DNA of 64,000 nucleotides from Tepidicella xavieri. GTDB taxonomy: Bacteria; Pseudomonadota; Gammaproteobacteria; Burkholderiales; Burkholderiaceae_C. Positions 10,642 to 20,183 of the stretch are shown here, in pieces. Numbering within the stretch: the stretch's first letter is position 1; every line of letters starts with the position of its first letter. The DNA lies in contig NZ_SNYL01000007.1 of the NCBI RefSeq assembly GCF_004363315.1, positions 1 to 64,000 of the forward strand, written 5' to 3'. The translations under genes were made by a program, and so were the position numbers. The notes beneath the pieces were generated by a model. It was not told the DNA's origin. It made no database searches and saw nothing but the letters and a program-made list of their open reading frames with translations.

Positions 10642-11453
10642 GCTTCGAATTCTTTCCACCCAAGACGGCAGAAGGCGCGCAGAAGTTGCGCCACGTGCGG
10701 CAACAGCTGTACGCCAAGCGCCCACAGTTTTGCTCCGTCACCTACGGCGCGGGCGGCTCCACCCAAGAGGGCACCTTTGCCACCGTGGCCGATATCCTGG
10801 CCGAGGGGGTGGCGGCGGCGTCCCACTTTTCCTGTATCGGCGCCACCCGAGACCGGGTGCGCGAGCAGCTGCAGCAGCTGCAAGCCATGGGGGTGCGCCG
10901 CCTGGTGGCCTTGCGGGGCGACTTGCCCAGTGGCTATGGCCTGGGGGGCGAATTTCAGTACGCCAGCGATCTGGTGGCCTTCATCCGCGCTGAAATGGGG
11001 GATGCTTTTCACATCGAGGTGGCCGCTTACCCCGAGGTGCACCCGCAGGCTCGCTCGCCCCAGGCCGACCTGCAAGCCTTCGCCACCAAGGTCAAAGCCG
11101 GGGCCGACTCTGCCATCACCCAGTATTTCTTCAACAGCGACGCCTATTTCCGCTTTGTGGACGACGCCCACAAACTCGGGGTGGACGTGCCCATCGTGCC
11201 GGGCATCATGCCCATCACCAATGCGTCGCAGTTGCTGCGCTTCTCAGACGCCTGTGGCGCCGAAGTGCCGCGGTGGATCCGCCTGCGCCTACAGTCCTTC
11301 GGCGACGACACCGCCAGCATCCAAGCCTTTGGCCTGGATGTGGTGACCGACCTGTGCGATCAACTGCGCTGCGCTGGCGTGCCCGGCCTGCATTTCTACA
11401 CCATGAACCAAAGCGGCCCAACCCTGGCGCTGTGCGAGCGGCTGGGGTTGTGA
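10626..11453 (+). CDS. metF: 5,10-methylenetetrahydrofolate reductase
   Basis: FAD enzyme that makes 5-methyl-THF, the methyl donor for homocysteine to methionine. 275 aa, opening with SFEFFPPKT, the typical start that carries the catalytic Glu. Other conserved parts are FCSVTYGAGGST, LRGD and the IVPGIMPI segment. The ATG at 10626 lies inside the end of tlyA. As the third gene after ahcY it closes the methyl cycle: AhcY releases homocysteine and MetF supplies the methyl group to recharge it. The 3' end nearly touches (3 bp) the convergent DUF3047 gene, with no visible terminator. Confidence 0.97.
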   Translation: MGLPLSFEFFPPKTAEGAQKLRHVRQQLYAKRPQFCSVTYGAGGSTQEGTFATVADILAEGVAAASHFSCIGATRDRVREQLQQLQAMGVRRLVALRGDLPSGYGLGGEFQYASDLVAFIRAEMGDAFHIEVAAYPEVHPQARSPQADLQAFATKVKAGADSAITQYFFNSDAYFRFVDDAHKLGVDVPIVPGIMPITNASQLLRFSDACGAEVPRWIRLRLQSFGDDTASIQAFGLDVVTDLCDQLRCAGVPGLHFYTMNQSGPTLALCERLGL

Positions 11454-11456
11454 GGC

Positions 11457-12248
11457 TCAGGTCAGCGCCACCGGTCCATACCATGCTTGCGTGGGGTGGC
11501 CGGTGTTGTTGGAATTGGTGAAAGCACCGATGCCCAGCAGTGCGCCGGGCGATTCGCCAAACGCGGCTTCAAAATCCGAATACAGATCCCGTTCGTGGTA
11601 CTGCCATTGCTGAAGACCCTCTGTGCCGCTCTGCACCACCAGATGGCGTATGCGTTCGGTGTGAGGGTGGGGCAGTATCGAGCCTACCGGGTGGACAGGG
11701 TCCCACACATACATCAGCGTGGCATGCGGTAAGGGTTCGCCGGTCATGAGCAAGGCCAGCTCGGAAAGCATGTGATCGCGGCGGCTGAACGCGGCACGGT
11801 CGCCGTCGAAAGTGAGTGTCCAGCGCAGTGTGACGTCATTGCGTGAAGGGTCGGTGATGTCGGTCTGTGGGTTCAGCGACGACGCCCACCAACTGAAGGC
11901 CCAATGGGTCCGGGGGCTTATGGGGTGGCGCAAAGGCAGATGGACCAGGCTGTTGGCGCGTTGCGCCGTTGCTCTGAGGGCGGGCCGTCCGTGCCAGTCG
12001 GCCACCGGTTCGTAGCGCACAGGTTGGCGGTTCGGGAAGGTGCGGTGCTGCCAGCGGCTTGAAATGCCTGGGAGGCGATGGGCCCGTGCCCAGGCAGAAT
12101 CATTGAGGTCTGCGCCCGGATGCGCGGACGCCTCGTCTGTCGGCATGTGGGCGGGGCTGATGCAGGCTGGCAGCAGGGGCAATGCCGCCGCCCAGGCGAG
12201 CCACTGGCGCCGGACGATGTCAGTAGGGGGCTGGCGTTGAGGAGTCAT
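11457..12248 (-). CDS. DUF3047-like lipoprotein
   Basis: 263 aa from the ATG at 12248. The N-terminus has RRQW, a hydrophobic run and LLPAC with Cys29, fitting a lipoprotein; twin Arg at 13-14 makes Tat export conceivable. The mature part resembles DUF3047: Trp-rich segment HWAFSWWASSLN, TLTFDGDR, and LMYVWDPVHPVGSILPHPHT. The function of that family is unknown. It lies 43 bp downstream of rlmJ on the same strand and probably shares its transcript. Family call is from remembered motif patterns, so moderate. Confidence 0.65.
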   Translation of the reverse strand: MTPQRQPPTDIVRRQWLAWAAALPLLPACISPAHMPTDEASAHPGADLNDSAWARAHRLPGISSRWQHRTFPNRQPVRYEPVADWHGRPALRATAQRANSLVHLPLRHPISPRTHWAFSWWASSLNPQTDITDPSRNDVTLRWTLTFDGDRAAFSRRDHMLSELALLMTGEPLPHATLMYVWDPVHPVGSILPHPHTERIRHLVVQSGTEGLQQWQYHERDLYSDFEAAFGESPGALLGIGAFTNSNNTGHPTQAWYGPVALT

Positions 12249-12291
12249 GACGGAAGCATGCCGTAGGCGCATGGCCAACTCGTGACAGCGC

Positions 12292-13209
12292 CTAGCCCTC
12301 CTGGGTCACGACGCGCCACGTCGCGCCGCGAGGCTCGCGCAGCACGTCCATGACCCAAGGCAGGGCATCGCGCAGTTGCGTGGCCAGGGTGTAGGGGGGG
12401 TTGAGCACGAACATGCCGCTGGCGCGCAGGCTGCCGTGAGTACGGCCCTGAGCCACCCGGGCCGCGGTGCTGCTGTCGGGTTGCAGGCCCACATTCAGTT
12501 CGGCTTGCAGCCAGGCCCGTTGCAGCCGTGTCCCTAGGGCTTTGAGTTTGCGCGCCAGTGCGTGTGCTTCCGGGCGACCAATGACCGGGTACCACACGGC
12601 GTAGTTGCCTGTTGGGAAGCGTCGGATGGCGTCTTCAAGGCAATCCAGCACTGCGGCATAGTCGGTTTTGATTTCGTAGCTCGGATCGATGAGGACGGCG
12701 GCACGTCGGCTTGGCGGTGGCAGCAGAGCACGCAAGCCGTCGAATCCGCTACGGCGCAGCACCTCGATTTGCCGAGCTTTGTCGAGTTCTTCCACTTGAC
12801 GCTGCAACACCCTTGCGTCTGTAGGGTGCACCTCGAACAGTTTGAGTCTGTCCTGCGGCCGCAACAGAGCCTGGCTGATCCATGGAGACCCCGGGTAGAA
12901 GCGGCAGATCCCTTCGGGGTTGAAGCCATTGACCAAGTTCAGATAATCGCTGACGGCTTCAGGGACGGGTTGCCCCGATGGGTGTGCCTGCTGTGCGGCG
13001 GCATAGAGTTTGAGGATGCCCGCGTCCGATTCGGCCGAGGTGCGGGCGTGCTCATGGTCCAGCCGGTACAGTCCGGCACCCGCATGAGTGTCCACGATCC
13101 AGAGCGCGGTGTCTTTTTGCATCAGGTAGCGCAGCATGGCCACCCAGGTCAGGTGTTTGAGCACGTCGGCATGGTTGCCGGCGTGGAAGGCGTGTCGGTA
13201 GCTGAACAT
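12292..13209 (-). CDS. rlmJ: 23S rRNA (adenine(2030)-N6)-methyltransferase
   Basis: SAM-dependent enzyme methylating A2030 of 23S rRNA. 305 aa from the ATG at 13209 (MFSYRHAFHAGNHADVLKH), the standard family start; the longer open frame upstream is not needed. The catalytic N6-adenine MTase motif appears as DPSYE (usual D/N-P-P/S-Y) in VLIDPSYEIKTDYAAVL. Divergent from rplM, whose promoter lies 33 bp beyond its start codon. Confidence 0.93.
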   Translation of the reverse strand: MFSYRHAFHAGNHADVLKHLTWVAMLRYLMQKDTALWIVDTHAGAGLYRLDHEHARTSAESDAGILKLYAAAQQAHPSGQPVPEAVSDYLNLVNGFNPEGICRFYPGSPWISQALLRPQDRLKLFEVHPTDARVLQRQVEELDKARQIEVLRRSGFDGLRALLPPPSRRAAVLIDPSYEIKTDYAAVLDCLEDAIRRFPTGNYAVWYPVIGRPEAHALARKLKALGTRLQRAWLQAELNVGLQPDSSTAARVAQGRTHGSLRASGMFVLNPPYTLATQLRDALPWVMDVLREPRGATWRVVTQEG

Positions 13210-13241
13210 GATGGGCGCATGGTAGCCGATGCACGGCGGAT

Positions 13242-13271
13242 TTGCCTTCGGGTGCTCGGGCTGGTTATAAT
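13242..13271 (+). promoter_or_regulatory. promoter of rplM-rpsI
   Basis: -35 TTGCCT (13242-13247), 18-bp spacer, perfect -10 TATAAT (13266-13271). The transcript would carry a leader of about 115 nt before the rplM ATG. I see no known ribosomal-protein leader motif in it. Confidence 0.6.
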
Positions 13272-13391
13272 GAAAGGCTTCGCGGCGATTTTGGGTTCCG
13301 CAGCGGAGCTTTGCCCCCACCTAAGAGGCCGCCGACAGAGTGGCACCGACCGTGGAAAAGAACCCGTCAAACCAACTCTGTGAGCAAACTC

Positions 13392-13823
13392 ATGACCAAA
13401 ACCTTCAGCGCAAAGCCCGCTGAGGTGGTGCACGAGTGGTTTGTGATTGACGCCACCGACAAGGTGCTCGGACGTGTCGCCAGCGAAGTGGCACGCCGTC
13501 TGCGCGGCAAGCACAAGGCCATTTACACCCCTCATGTGGATACCGGTGACTACATCGTCGTGGTCAACGCCTCCAAACTCAAAGTCACGGGCAACAAGGC
13601 CTTGGACAAGGTGTACTACCGTCACTCCGGCTTCCCTGGTGGCATCTACGGCACCACGTTCCGTGACATGCAGGCCAAGCATCCCGGCCGCGCCCTGGAA
13701 AAGGCCGTCAAGGGCATGCTGCCCAAGGGTCCCCTGGGCTACGCCATGATCAAGAAGCTCAAGGTGTATGCCGGTGCCGAGCACCCGCACACCGCCCAGC
13801 AGCCCAAAGTGTTGGACATCTAA
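13392..13823 (+). CDS. rplM: 50S ribosomal protein L13
   Basis: 143 aa, the standard L13 length, with conserved [21 protein letters not shown] near the N-terminus and [22 protein letters not shown] at the end. The ATG at 13392 was chosen because it gives the usual MTKTFSAKP start; the frame extends 50 codons further upstream without support. Early-assembling protein of the large subunit. Operon with rpsI, 9 bp apart. Confidence 0.98.
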   Translation: MTKTFSAKPAEVVHEWFVIDATDKVLGRVASEVARRLRGKHKAIYTPHVDTGDYIVVVNASKLKVTGNKALDKVYYRHSGFPGGIYGTTFRDMQAKHPGRALEKAVKGMLPKGPLGYAMIKKLKVYAGAEHPHTAQQPKVLDI

Positions 13824-13832
13824 GGAGCTCAC

Positions 13833-14225
13833 ATGATTGGTGATTGGAACAATGGCACCGGTCGTCGCAAATCCAGCGTCGCCCGCGTGTTTCTGAAAAA
13901 GGGCTCCGGCAAGATCACGGTCAACGGCAAGGACATCCAAGCCTATTTTGGGCGTGAGACGTCCATCATGATCGCCAAGCAGCCGCTGGTGCTGACCGAC
14001 AACCTGGAAACGTTCGACATCCAGGTCAACGTCCACGGTGGTGGCGAATCCGGCCAGGCCGGCGCCGTGCGTCATGGCATCACCCGTGCCCTGATCGATT
14101 ACGACGCATCGCTCAAGCCGGCACTCAGCGCGGCGGGCTACGTGACCCGTGATGCCCGCGAGGTCGAGCGTAAAAAGGTCGGTCTGCGCTCTGCTCGCCG
14201 TCGCAAGCAGTTCTCCAAGCGCTGA
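13833..14225 (+). CDS. rpsI: 30S ribosomal protein S9
   Basis: 130 aa, with the family signature [20 protein letters not shown] and the basic C-terminal tail [14 protein letters not shown] that reaches the P-site tRNA. AAGGAG lies 8 bases before the ATG. Second gene of rplM-rpsI, followed by a rho-independent terminator. Confidence 0.98.
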   Translation: MIGDWNNGTGRRKSSVARVFLKKGSGKITVNGKDIQAYFGRETSIMIAKQPLVLTDNLETFDIQVNVHGGGESGQAGAVRHGITRALIDYDASLKPALSAAGYVTRDAREVERKKVGLRSARRRKQFSKR

Positions 14226-14249
14226 TCGGTTGCCTTGCAGCCTGCCTAC

Positions 14250-14285
14250 AAACCGCCACGGCGCATGCCGCCGCTGGCGGTTTTT
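14250..14285 (+). terminator. terminator of rplM-rpsI
   Basis: Outer stem AAACCGCCA / TGGCGGTTT with an internal GC-rich arm, followed by TTTTT. It starts 25 bp after the rpsI stop. Confidence 0.8.
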
Positions 14286-14412
14286 CACGTCTGCAGGGCT
14301 TGGCGGGCGGCAATAACCCCGATGCGCCAGGCGTCAATCCCCAGACGTTCGCCAATCCTGAGCGTTTTGCTTTAGTATTCCATTTCTGCGTTCTGTCCCA
14401 AAGGTTTTCACC

Positions 14413-14778
14413 ATGACTGCAGTTGCCGAACACGTCGATATCGAGATGCCTGCGCCGCTGATTTTCACGGACGCGGCGGCGGCCAAAGTGGCCGACCTGA
14501 TTGCCGAAGAGGGCAACCCCGACCTCAAACTGCGCGTGTTCGTGCAGGGTGGCGGGTGCTCCGGTTTTCAGTATGGCTTCACCTTCGACGAAGTAGTCAA
14601 TGAGGATGACACCCAGATGACCAAGAACGGGGTGACGCTGCTGATCGATGCCATGAGCTACCAATACCTGGTGGGGGCCGAGATCGACTACAAAGAAGAT
14701 TTGCAAGGCGCTCAGTTCGTGATCAAGAACCCGAACGCGACAACCACGTGTGGTTGTGGATCCAGTTTCAGCGTGTGA
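14413..14778 (+). CDS. erpA: iron-sulfur cluster insertion protein ErpA
   Basis: A-type Fe/S carrier, 121 aa, that hands clusters to target enzymes, notably in isoprenoid synthesis. The three ligand cysteines are present: one in [12 protein letters not shown] and two in the C-terminal CGCG. Monocistronic, with a strong terminator 27 bp after the stop. It sits beside anmK, the M23 peptidase and tyrS, an order seen in other beta- and gammaproteobacteria. Confidence 0.95.
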   Translation: MTAVAEHVDIEMPAPLIFTDAAAAKVADLIAEEGNPDLKLRVFVQGGGCSGFQYGFTFDEVVNEDDTQMTKNGVTLLIDAMSYQYLVGAEIDYKEDLQGAQFVIKNPNATTTCGCGSSFSV

Positions 14779-14804
14779 CGATCTGCTTTGAGGACATGAA
14801 GCCA

Positions 14805-14833
14805 CCAAGGCCCTGCGAGGGCCTTGGTTTTTT
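14805..14833 (+). terminator. terminator of erpA
   Basis: Perfect 10-bp stem CCAAGGCCCT / AGGGCCTTGG, 3-base loop, then TTTTTT. It separates erpA from the convergent anmK, which ends 19 bp further on. Confidence 0.9.
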
Positions 14834-14851
14834 GGGGGGCAGTTGGCGTAT

Positions 14852-15973
14852 TCAGGCGGGGTAGATAGCCCCGAGAATGCGAGGGCCTAGGGCGCCGGTG
14901 ACGCTGGGCAGGTTGCCGGGGCGTCCCAGCAAGGCTTGTCGGGCCAGCCAGGCGAAGGCCGCGGCTTCCACCCAGTGAGCCGGCCATCCGGCTTCGTCGG
15001 TGGCGCGCAAGGGCACTGGGTCGATCGTCTCGGCCAGCATCCGCATCAGGGTGGCATTGCGGCTGCCGCCTCCGCACACCCAGACGTGTTGCAGCGGGTG
15101 TGCCCCCCAGTCCCAAGCCCGCAGGGTGTGGCCGATGGTGTGGGCGGTCAATTGTGTGAGGGTGGCCTGCACATCGGCGGGGGGCAGGTGCGCAAAAGCC
15201 TGCAATTGTGTGTCCAGCCAGGCGGCGTGAAACAAATCGCGTCCAGTGCTTTTCACCCCAGTCTGCTGGAAGTAAGGCGTGCGCAACAAATGTTCGAGCA
15301 AGGCTTCGTGCACCTGACCGCTGCCGGCCCAGCGGCCGTCTTCGTCGAACCAGGCGCCGGTATGGCGGTGGCACCAGAGGTCCATCAGCACGTTGCCGGG
15401 GCCGGTGTCGAGGCCGCGCACAGGGCCTTGGGCCGGCAGGGCGGTGATGTTGGCAATGCCCCCGACGTTGACCACGGCGACCGATTGGCCGGGGATGGCG
15501 AACAGGTGTTGGTGAAAAGCGGGCACCAGGGGGGCGCCTTGTCCGCCGGCGGCCAGATCGCGGCTGCGGAAATCGGCCACCACGGTGATGCGGGTGCGCT
15601 CTGCCAGCAGGGCGGGGTGGTTGAGCTGGCAGGTGTAAGGGGCGGAGGCGGCGCTGCCGGGCGGCTGATGGCGCACGGTCTGGCCATGTGCCCCGATGGC
15701 GCTGATTGCCAGCGCGGGCAAACCGGTTTGCTGTAGCAAATCCTCGACGATGCGCACATAAAGGTCTACCAGCGCATGGGCGGCCTGGGCCGAGCGGTGC
15801 AGTTCGTCGTGTCCGGCTTGGTTGAGCTCCAGGAAGGCCAGGCGCAGTTCGGGCGGAAACGGCACCGACGCTGCGGCCAGGACTTCGGGCGCGTCCTCGG
15901 TCCAGCGAACCAGAACGCCATCGACGCCGTCCAGCGAGGTGCCGGACATGAGGCCGATGGTGCAATCCGTCAT
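14852..15973 (-). CDS. anmK: anhydro-N-acetylmuramic acid kinase
   Basis: Peptidoglycan recycling enzyme that opens and phosphorylates 1,6-anhydroMurNAc to MurNAc-6-phosphate. 373 aa with the ATP-binding signature GLMSGTSLDGVDGVLV at residues 7-22 and the NVGGIANIT segment. It follows the M23 endopeptidase gene after 18 bp on the same strand, so turnover and recovery of wall material are in one transcript. Convergent with erpA. Confidence 0.95.
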   Translation of the reverse strand: MTDCTIGLMSGTSLDGVDGVLVRWTEDAPEVLAAASVPFPPELRLAFLELNQAGHDELHRSAQAAHALVDLYVRIVEDLLQQTGLPALAISAIGAHGQTVRHQPPGSAASAPYTCQLNHPALLAERTRITVVADFRSRDLAAGGQGAPLVPAFHQHLFAIPGQSVAVVNVGGIANITALPAQGPVRGLDTGPGNVLMDLWCHRHTGAWFDEDGRWAGSGQVHEALLEHLLRTPYFQQTGVKSTGRDLFHAAWLDTQLQAFAHLPPADVQATLTQLTAHTIGHTLRAWDWGAHPLQHVWVCGGGSRNATLMRMLAETIDPVPLRATDEAGWPAHWVEAAAFAWLARQALLGRPGNLPSVTGALGPRILGAIYPA

Positions 15974-15991
15974 GCAGCGCGACAGGGGGAG

Positions 15992-17326
15992 TCAGTCGGC
16001 GCTCGCCTGGACGATGGTGGAGGCTGAGGCGAGTTTCAGCCGCATGGCTTGTGCGGCTGCATCGAAGGCCGGCCGGGCCTTGGCCGAGACCGGTTCGCCG
16101 CCACCGCCTTCGCGGGCGATGATGAGCGGATCGCGGTGCTCGCCACGGACGCGGTATTCAAAGTGCAGGTGCGGGCCGGTGCACACGCCCGTGCAACCGA
16201 CCTGGCCAATCAACTGACCCTGCTCCACCCGCTGCCCTTTGCGCACATCGATGCGATGCAGGTGGGCATAGACGGTGACTTTGTCTTGCCGGTGCTGGAT
16301 GTAAACGACATTGCCGTAGCCGCGTTGCCAGCCGGCAAACTGCACCACGCCGTCACCCACGGTTCGAACGGGGGTGCCGGTCGGCGCGGCATAGTCCACG
16401 CCCAAGTGGGGGCGTTGGCCGCCGTGAACCGGATGGAAGCGCATGCCATAGCCGCTGCTGATGCGAGAGAACGCCAGCGGCGAGGCGAGGAAGGCGCGGC
16501 GGGTGCTTTCGCCTTCAAAGGTGTAGTAGGCGCCTTTCTTGCCGGGCTCTTCGAACCACAGCACTTGATGGGCTTTGCCTTTGTTGACGAATTCGGCGCT
16601 CAGCAGCCGGCCGTAGCGCAGCAATTCGCCATCGGCCTCCAGCGCTTCGTAGACGACGCTGAAGGTGTCGCCAGCGCGCAAGTCGCGGCGGAAGTCGATT
16701 TCGGCGGAGAACAGGTCGGCCAACTGCGAAGCGATGCTGTCGGGCAGGCGCGCGGCATCGGTGGCGGCAAACAGCGAGGTGCGGATGGTGCCGCTGCTCA
16801 GCCGGACCGAACTGGTGAACTCGCCCTTTTCCAGGCGTGCCTCGAAGCCTTCCCCTTGGCGCTCGATGACCAGACGCTGGTAGTGGTCGGCATTGTCATT
16901 GGCGATCCAGCGCGCGGTCAGGCGCACGAGTTGCTGATCGTCGTTGGTTTCGGCCCGCACCAGCTTGCCGGCCCGCCCGCGCAGCAGTTCGGCGGCGGTG
17001 GTGTCGCGGCGCAGGAATTGCTGGGCTTGCGCGTCATTGACGCCCAGGCGTTGCAGCAGGCTTTGGACGGTGTCGTCGCGGCGGGTGACGTCGCTGCGGA
17101 AAAGGATGAAAGGAACCGGGGCTTCGAGGGATGACTGGGCAGACCAGGCGGTGAGCTGTACTGGCTCGATGAGCTGGCGCACGGGCATCTGGTCGATGTC
17201 CGCGTCCAGCGGCGCGATGCCGAAAGCCGTCACGCCCGTGCCGAGGAGGACGGCGCCCAGGCCCGCCATGACCCGCTTGGGGTGCTTGTTCAGCGTTGAT
17301 CGGATCTGTCGGGCCAGTTCGTTCAT
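15992..17326 (-). CDS. M23 family murein endopeptidase
   Basis: 444 aa, MepM-like. One N-terminal membrane helix (about 19-36) anchors it to the inner membrane with the enzyme in the periplasm. An OapA/LysM-like region (about 80-240) is followed by the LytM domain: HLGVDYAAPTGTPV carries the first zinc ligands (His and Asp) and HLHFEYRV the last. Predicted to cut peptide cross-links so that new wall strands can be inserted. Upstream of anmK in one operon and divergent from tyrS. Confidence 0.92.
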   Translation of the reverse strand: MNELARQIRSTLNKHPKRVMAGLGAVLLGTGVTAFGIAPLDADIDQMPVRQLIEPVQLTAWSAQSSLEAPVPFILFRSDVTRRDDTVQSLLQRLGVNDAQAQQFLRRDTTAAELLRGRAGKLVRAETNDDQQLVRLTARWIANDNADHYQRLVIERQGEGFEARLEKGEFTSSVRLSSGTIRTSLFAATDAARLPDSIASQLADLFSAEIDFRRDLRAGDTFSVVYEALEADGELLRYGRLLSAEFVNKGKAHQVLWFEEPGKKGAYYTFEGESTRRAFLASPLAFSRISSGYGMRFHPVHGGQRPHLGVDYAAPTGTPVRTVGDGVVQFAGWQRGYGNVVYIQHRQDKVTVYAHLHRIDVRKGQRVEQGQLIGQVGCTGVCTGPHLHFEYRVRGEHRDPLIIAREGGGGEPVSAKARPAFDAAAQAMRLKLASASTIVQASAD

Positions 17327-17532
17327 GCGGTTTCTGCGTCAAAAGCCACCCTGTGTACCGAAGCGGTGCACAATGCGGGGCTGTGGTGCTGATGGGGTAG
17401 AGGACGAGCTTCGGTGCGCTGCCTTTTGGGTTGCTAGTGTGAGCAGCAAGAAGCGAGCCAACTAAAATCCCTCGCCAATCCAACCCCCGAGTATAAACCC
17501 GAGCGGCCCGGCCGACATCTGTAGAAACCCTC

Positions 17533-18789
17533 ATGACCGAACGTTCCTCGCCCGAGAATCCGCCCGTCACCGTGAGTGATGCCGTCCAACACGCCCTGGC
17601 CGTGACCCGCCGAGGCTGCGAGGAACTCATTCCTGAGGCGGATTGGTTGAAAAAGTTGCAAAAAAGTGAGGCCACGGGCCAGCCGCTGCGCATCAAGCTG
17701 GGCCTGGACCCGACCGCGCCGGACATCCACCTGGGCCACACCGTGGTGTTGAACAAAATGCGCCAGTTGCAAGATCTGGGGCACACGGTGATCTTCCTGA
17801 TTGGTGACTTCACCAGCCTGATCGGCGATCCGTCGGGCCGCAATAGCACGCGCCCGCCGCTGACGCCGGAGCAGATCAAGGCCAACGCCGAAACCTACTA
17901 CAAGCAAGCCAGTTTGGTGCTGGACCCGGCCAAGACCGAGATTCGCTACAACAGTGAGTGGTCACTTCCGCTGGGCAGCATGGGTATGATCCAGCTGGCG
18001 GCCAAGTACACCGTGGCGCGCATGATGGAGCGCAACGACTTCCACCAGCGCTTCACGGCGGGCACGCCCATCAGCGTGCACGAATTTCTGTACCCCCTGA
18101 TGCAGGGCTATGACTCGGTGGCGCTGAAGGCCGATCTGGAACTGGGCGGCACCGACCAGAAGTTCAACCTGCTCATGGGCCGCCACCTGCAGGCCGAGTA
18201 CGGGCAGGAGCCGCAGTGCATCCTGACCATGCCGTTGCTGGAGGGGCTCGATGGCGTGGAGAAGATGTCCAAGTCCAAGGGCAACTACATCGGCATTACC
18301 GAGGATGCCAACACCATGTTCGCCAAGGTGCTGTCGATCAGCGACGAGCTGATGTGGCGCTGGTACACGCTGCTGTCCTTCAAGTCCGAGGCCGAGATCG
18401 ACGCGCTGCGGCGCGAAGTGGCGCAGGGGCGCAACCCCAAAGAGGCCAAGGTGATGCTGGCCAAGGAGATCACGGCCCGTTTCCACAGCCCGGCGGCGGC
18501 CGAGGCGGCCGAGCAGGATTTCATCCACCGCAGCAAGGGGGGCGTGCCGGATGAGATTCCGGAAGTCCGTCTTTCGCTGGGCGAAGGCGGCGCCCCGCTG
18601 GGCATCGGCGCGGTGCTCAAGCAGGCCGGGCTGGCGCCGTCCAGCAGCGAGGCCAACCGCCTGATCGACGGCGCTGGCGTGCGGGTGGATGGCGGCGTGG
18701 TCAGCGACAAAGGCCTCAAGCTCGGGGCCGGTACCTATGTGGTGCAGGTGGGCAAGCGCAAGTTTGCCCGCGTGACGCTGGGCGGATGA
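17533..18789 (+). CDS. tyrS: tyrosyl-tRNA synthetase
   Basis: Class I synthetase, 418 aa. HLGH (HIGH-type motif) in [17 protein letters not shown] and KMSKSKGNY are both intact, with a C-terminal S4 domain. Length and motif style fit the TyrZ-like group of proteobacteria. The 206-bp gap upstream has a TATAAA at 17492-17497 but no matching -35. Downstream come a CDF transporter and dtd, whose product hydrolyses D-tyrosyl-tRNA, a mischarging product of this enzyme. Confidence 0.97.
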   Translation: MTERSSPENPPVTVSDAVQHALAVTRRGCEELIPEADWLKKLQKSEATGQPLRIKLGLDPTAPDIHLGHTVVLNKMRQLQDLGHTVIFLIGDFTSLIGDPSGRNSTRPPLTPEQIKANAETYYKQASLVLDPAKTEIRYNSEWSLPLGSMGMIQLAAKYTVARMMERNDFHQRFTAGTPISVHEFLYPLMQGYDSVALKADLELGGTDQKFNLLMGRHLQAEYGQEPQCILTMPLLEGLDGVEKMSKSKGNYIGITEDANTMFAKVLSISDELMWRWYTLLSFKSEAEIDALRREVAQGRNPKEAKVMLAKEITARFHSPAAAEAAEQDFIHRSKGGVPDEIPEVRLSLGEGGAPLGIGAVLKQAGLAPSSSEANRLIDGAGVRVDGGVVSDKGLKLGAGTYVVQVGKRKFARVTLGG

Positions 18790-18813
18790 CGGGGGCCTGC
18801 CAGCCCAACGCCC

Positions 18814-19743
18814 ATGAACGCCCGCCTGATGGAGCGCCTGACGCCGCGCCGCCTGCTCACGGTCTCCGTGGTGGTGGCGGTGCTGACCATCATCCTGAAG
18901 ATGGGGGCCTGGTGGATCACGGGCTCGATCAGTCTGCTGTCTGACGCGCTGGAATCGCTCGTCAACCTGGCGGGCGCGACGTTTGGCTTGCTGATGGTGA
19001 CCGTGGCCGAGCGGCCCGCCGATGACGACCACCCCTACGGACACCACAAGGCCGAGTATTTTTCCTCGGGCTTCGAGGGGGTGCTGATCATTGTGGCGGC
19101 GCTGGCCATTTTGTGGGCTGCCGTGGGGCGGCTGCTGGTGCCGCAGCCGTTGGAGCAGTTGGGCTGGGGCCTGGGGCTGTCGCTGCTCAGCGCGGTGCTC
19201 AACGGTGCCTTGGCCTGGGTGATGTTGCAGGCGGCCCGGGTTCATCGGTCCATGGCGCTCGAAGGCGATGCGCGGCACCTGTTCACCGATGTGTGGACAT
19301 CGGCCGGGGTGCTGGCCGGGCTGGTGTTGGTGGCGTGGACGGGCTGGCTCTGGTTGGATGCTCTCGTGGCCATCGGCGTGGCGCTCAACATCTTGCGCGA
19401 GGGGGGGCGGCTGGTGTGGAAATCGGCCCAGGGGTTGATGGACCAGGCGGTGGATGCCGAGGTGCAGGCCACCATCCGGGACACGCTGGCCCAGTTCGAG
19501 CACCGGCGCGGCGAGGCGACCATCGTGCGGTTTGACCACTTGCACACCCGCCGCGCAGGCCACCGGTGCTTCGTCGATGTGCACATGCACCTGCCGGCCA
19601 ACTGGTCGCTGGGCCGGGCCGCTGCTTTGCGGGCCAGCGTGGAGCAAGCCCTCATGAGCGCGGTGCCGGGCCTGCGGGCCACGATCCAACTGTTGCCGCA
19701 TCAAGTCGAAGCCCATTTCCAGGACGAGGACGATCTCATATGA
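18814..19743 (+). CDS. cation diffusion facilitator (FieF-like) transporter
   Basis: 309 aa with six predicted helices and a cytoplasmic C-terminal domain from about 210. Metal-site segments are visible: [11 protein letters not shown] in helix 2, [17 protein letters not shown] in the loop before helix 3, and HLFTDVWTS in helix 5. Probably exports zinc, iron or another divalent cation with proton antiport; the metal is not certain. It starts 24 bp after tyrS and its stop overlaps the dtd start (ATGA). Confidence 0.92.
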   Translation: MNARLMERLTPRRLLTVSVVVAVLTIILKMGAWWITGSISLLSDALESLVNLAGATFGLLMVTVAERPADDDHPYGHHKAEYFSSGFEGVLIIVAALAILWAAVGRLLVPQPLEQLGWGLGLSLLSAVLNGALAWVMLQAARVHRSMALEGDARHLFTDVWTSAGVLAGLVLVAWTGWLWLDALVAIGVALNILREGGRLVWKSAQGLMDQAVDAEVQATIRDTLAQFEHRRGEATIVRFDHLHTRRAGHRCFVDVHMHLPANWSLGRAAALRASVEQALMSAVPGLRATIQLLPHQVEAHFQDEDDLI

Positions 19744-20183
19744 AGGCTTTGCTGCAGCGGGTGCGCCAAGCACGGGTGGAAGTGGCCGCAACGGTTGTGG
19801 GAGAGATTGGCCCCGGGCTGCTGGTGCTGTTGTGCGCCGAACGTGGAGACACCGAGGCCGTGGCCGACAAGCTGCTGACCAAGGTGCTGAAGCTGCGCAT
19901 CTTCGCTGACGAAGCCGGCAAGATGAACCGCAGCGTGCAGGACGTGGGTGGCGGGCTGCTGCTGGTGAGTCAGTTCACGCTGGCCGCCGATACCTCTGGC
20001 GGCAACCGGCCCAGCTTCAGCCAAGCCGCCGCGCCCGAAGACGGCCGGCGTCTGTACGAGTACTTCGTGGCCCAAGCCCGGGCCGCGCATCCCGTGGTGC
20101 AGACGGGGCAATTTGCCGCCGACATGCAGGTCCATCTGGTCAACGACGGGCCGGTGACGATCCCCATCGAGCTGCGCCCATGA
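19740..20183 (+). CDS. dtd: D-aminoacyl-tRNA deacylase
   Basis: 147-aa dimeric enzyme that removes D-amino acids from tRNA. Both active-site signatures are present: SQFTLAADT and [10 protein letters not shown] (the second includes the Gly-Pro motif region across the dimer). The ATG overlaps the transporter stop, and its own stop overlaps the next gene (ATGA), so translation is coupled. Closeness to tyrS is meaningful because D-Tyr-tRNA is its classic substrate. Confidence 0.96.
   Translation: MKALLQRVRQARVEVAATVVGEIGPGLLVLLCAERGDTEAVADKLLTKVLKLRIFADEAGKMNRSVQDVGGGLLLVSQFTLAADTSGGNRPSFSQAAAPEDGRRLYEYFVAQARAAHPVVQTGQFAADMQVHLVNDGPVTIPIELRP

Noticed and set aside
17327-17532. Promoter of tyrS
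   Set aside because: TATAAA (17492) and TAAAAT (17463) are present, but no -35 lies at 16-18 bp from either, so no feature was called.
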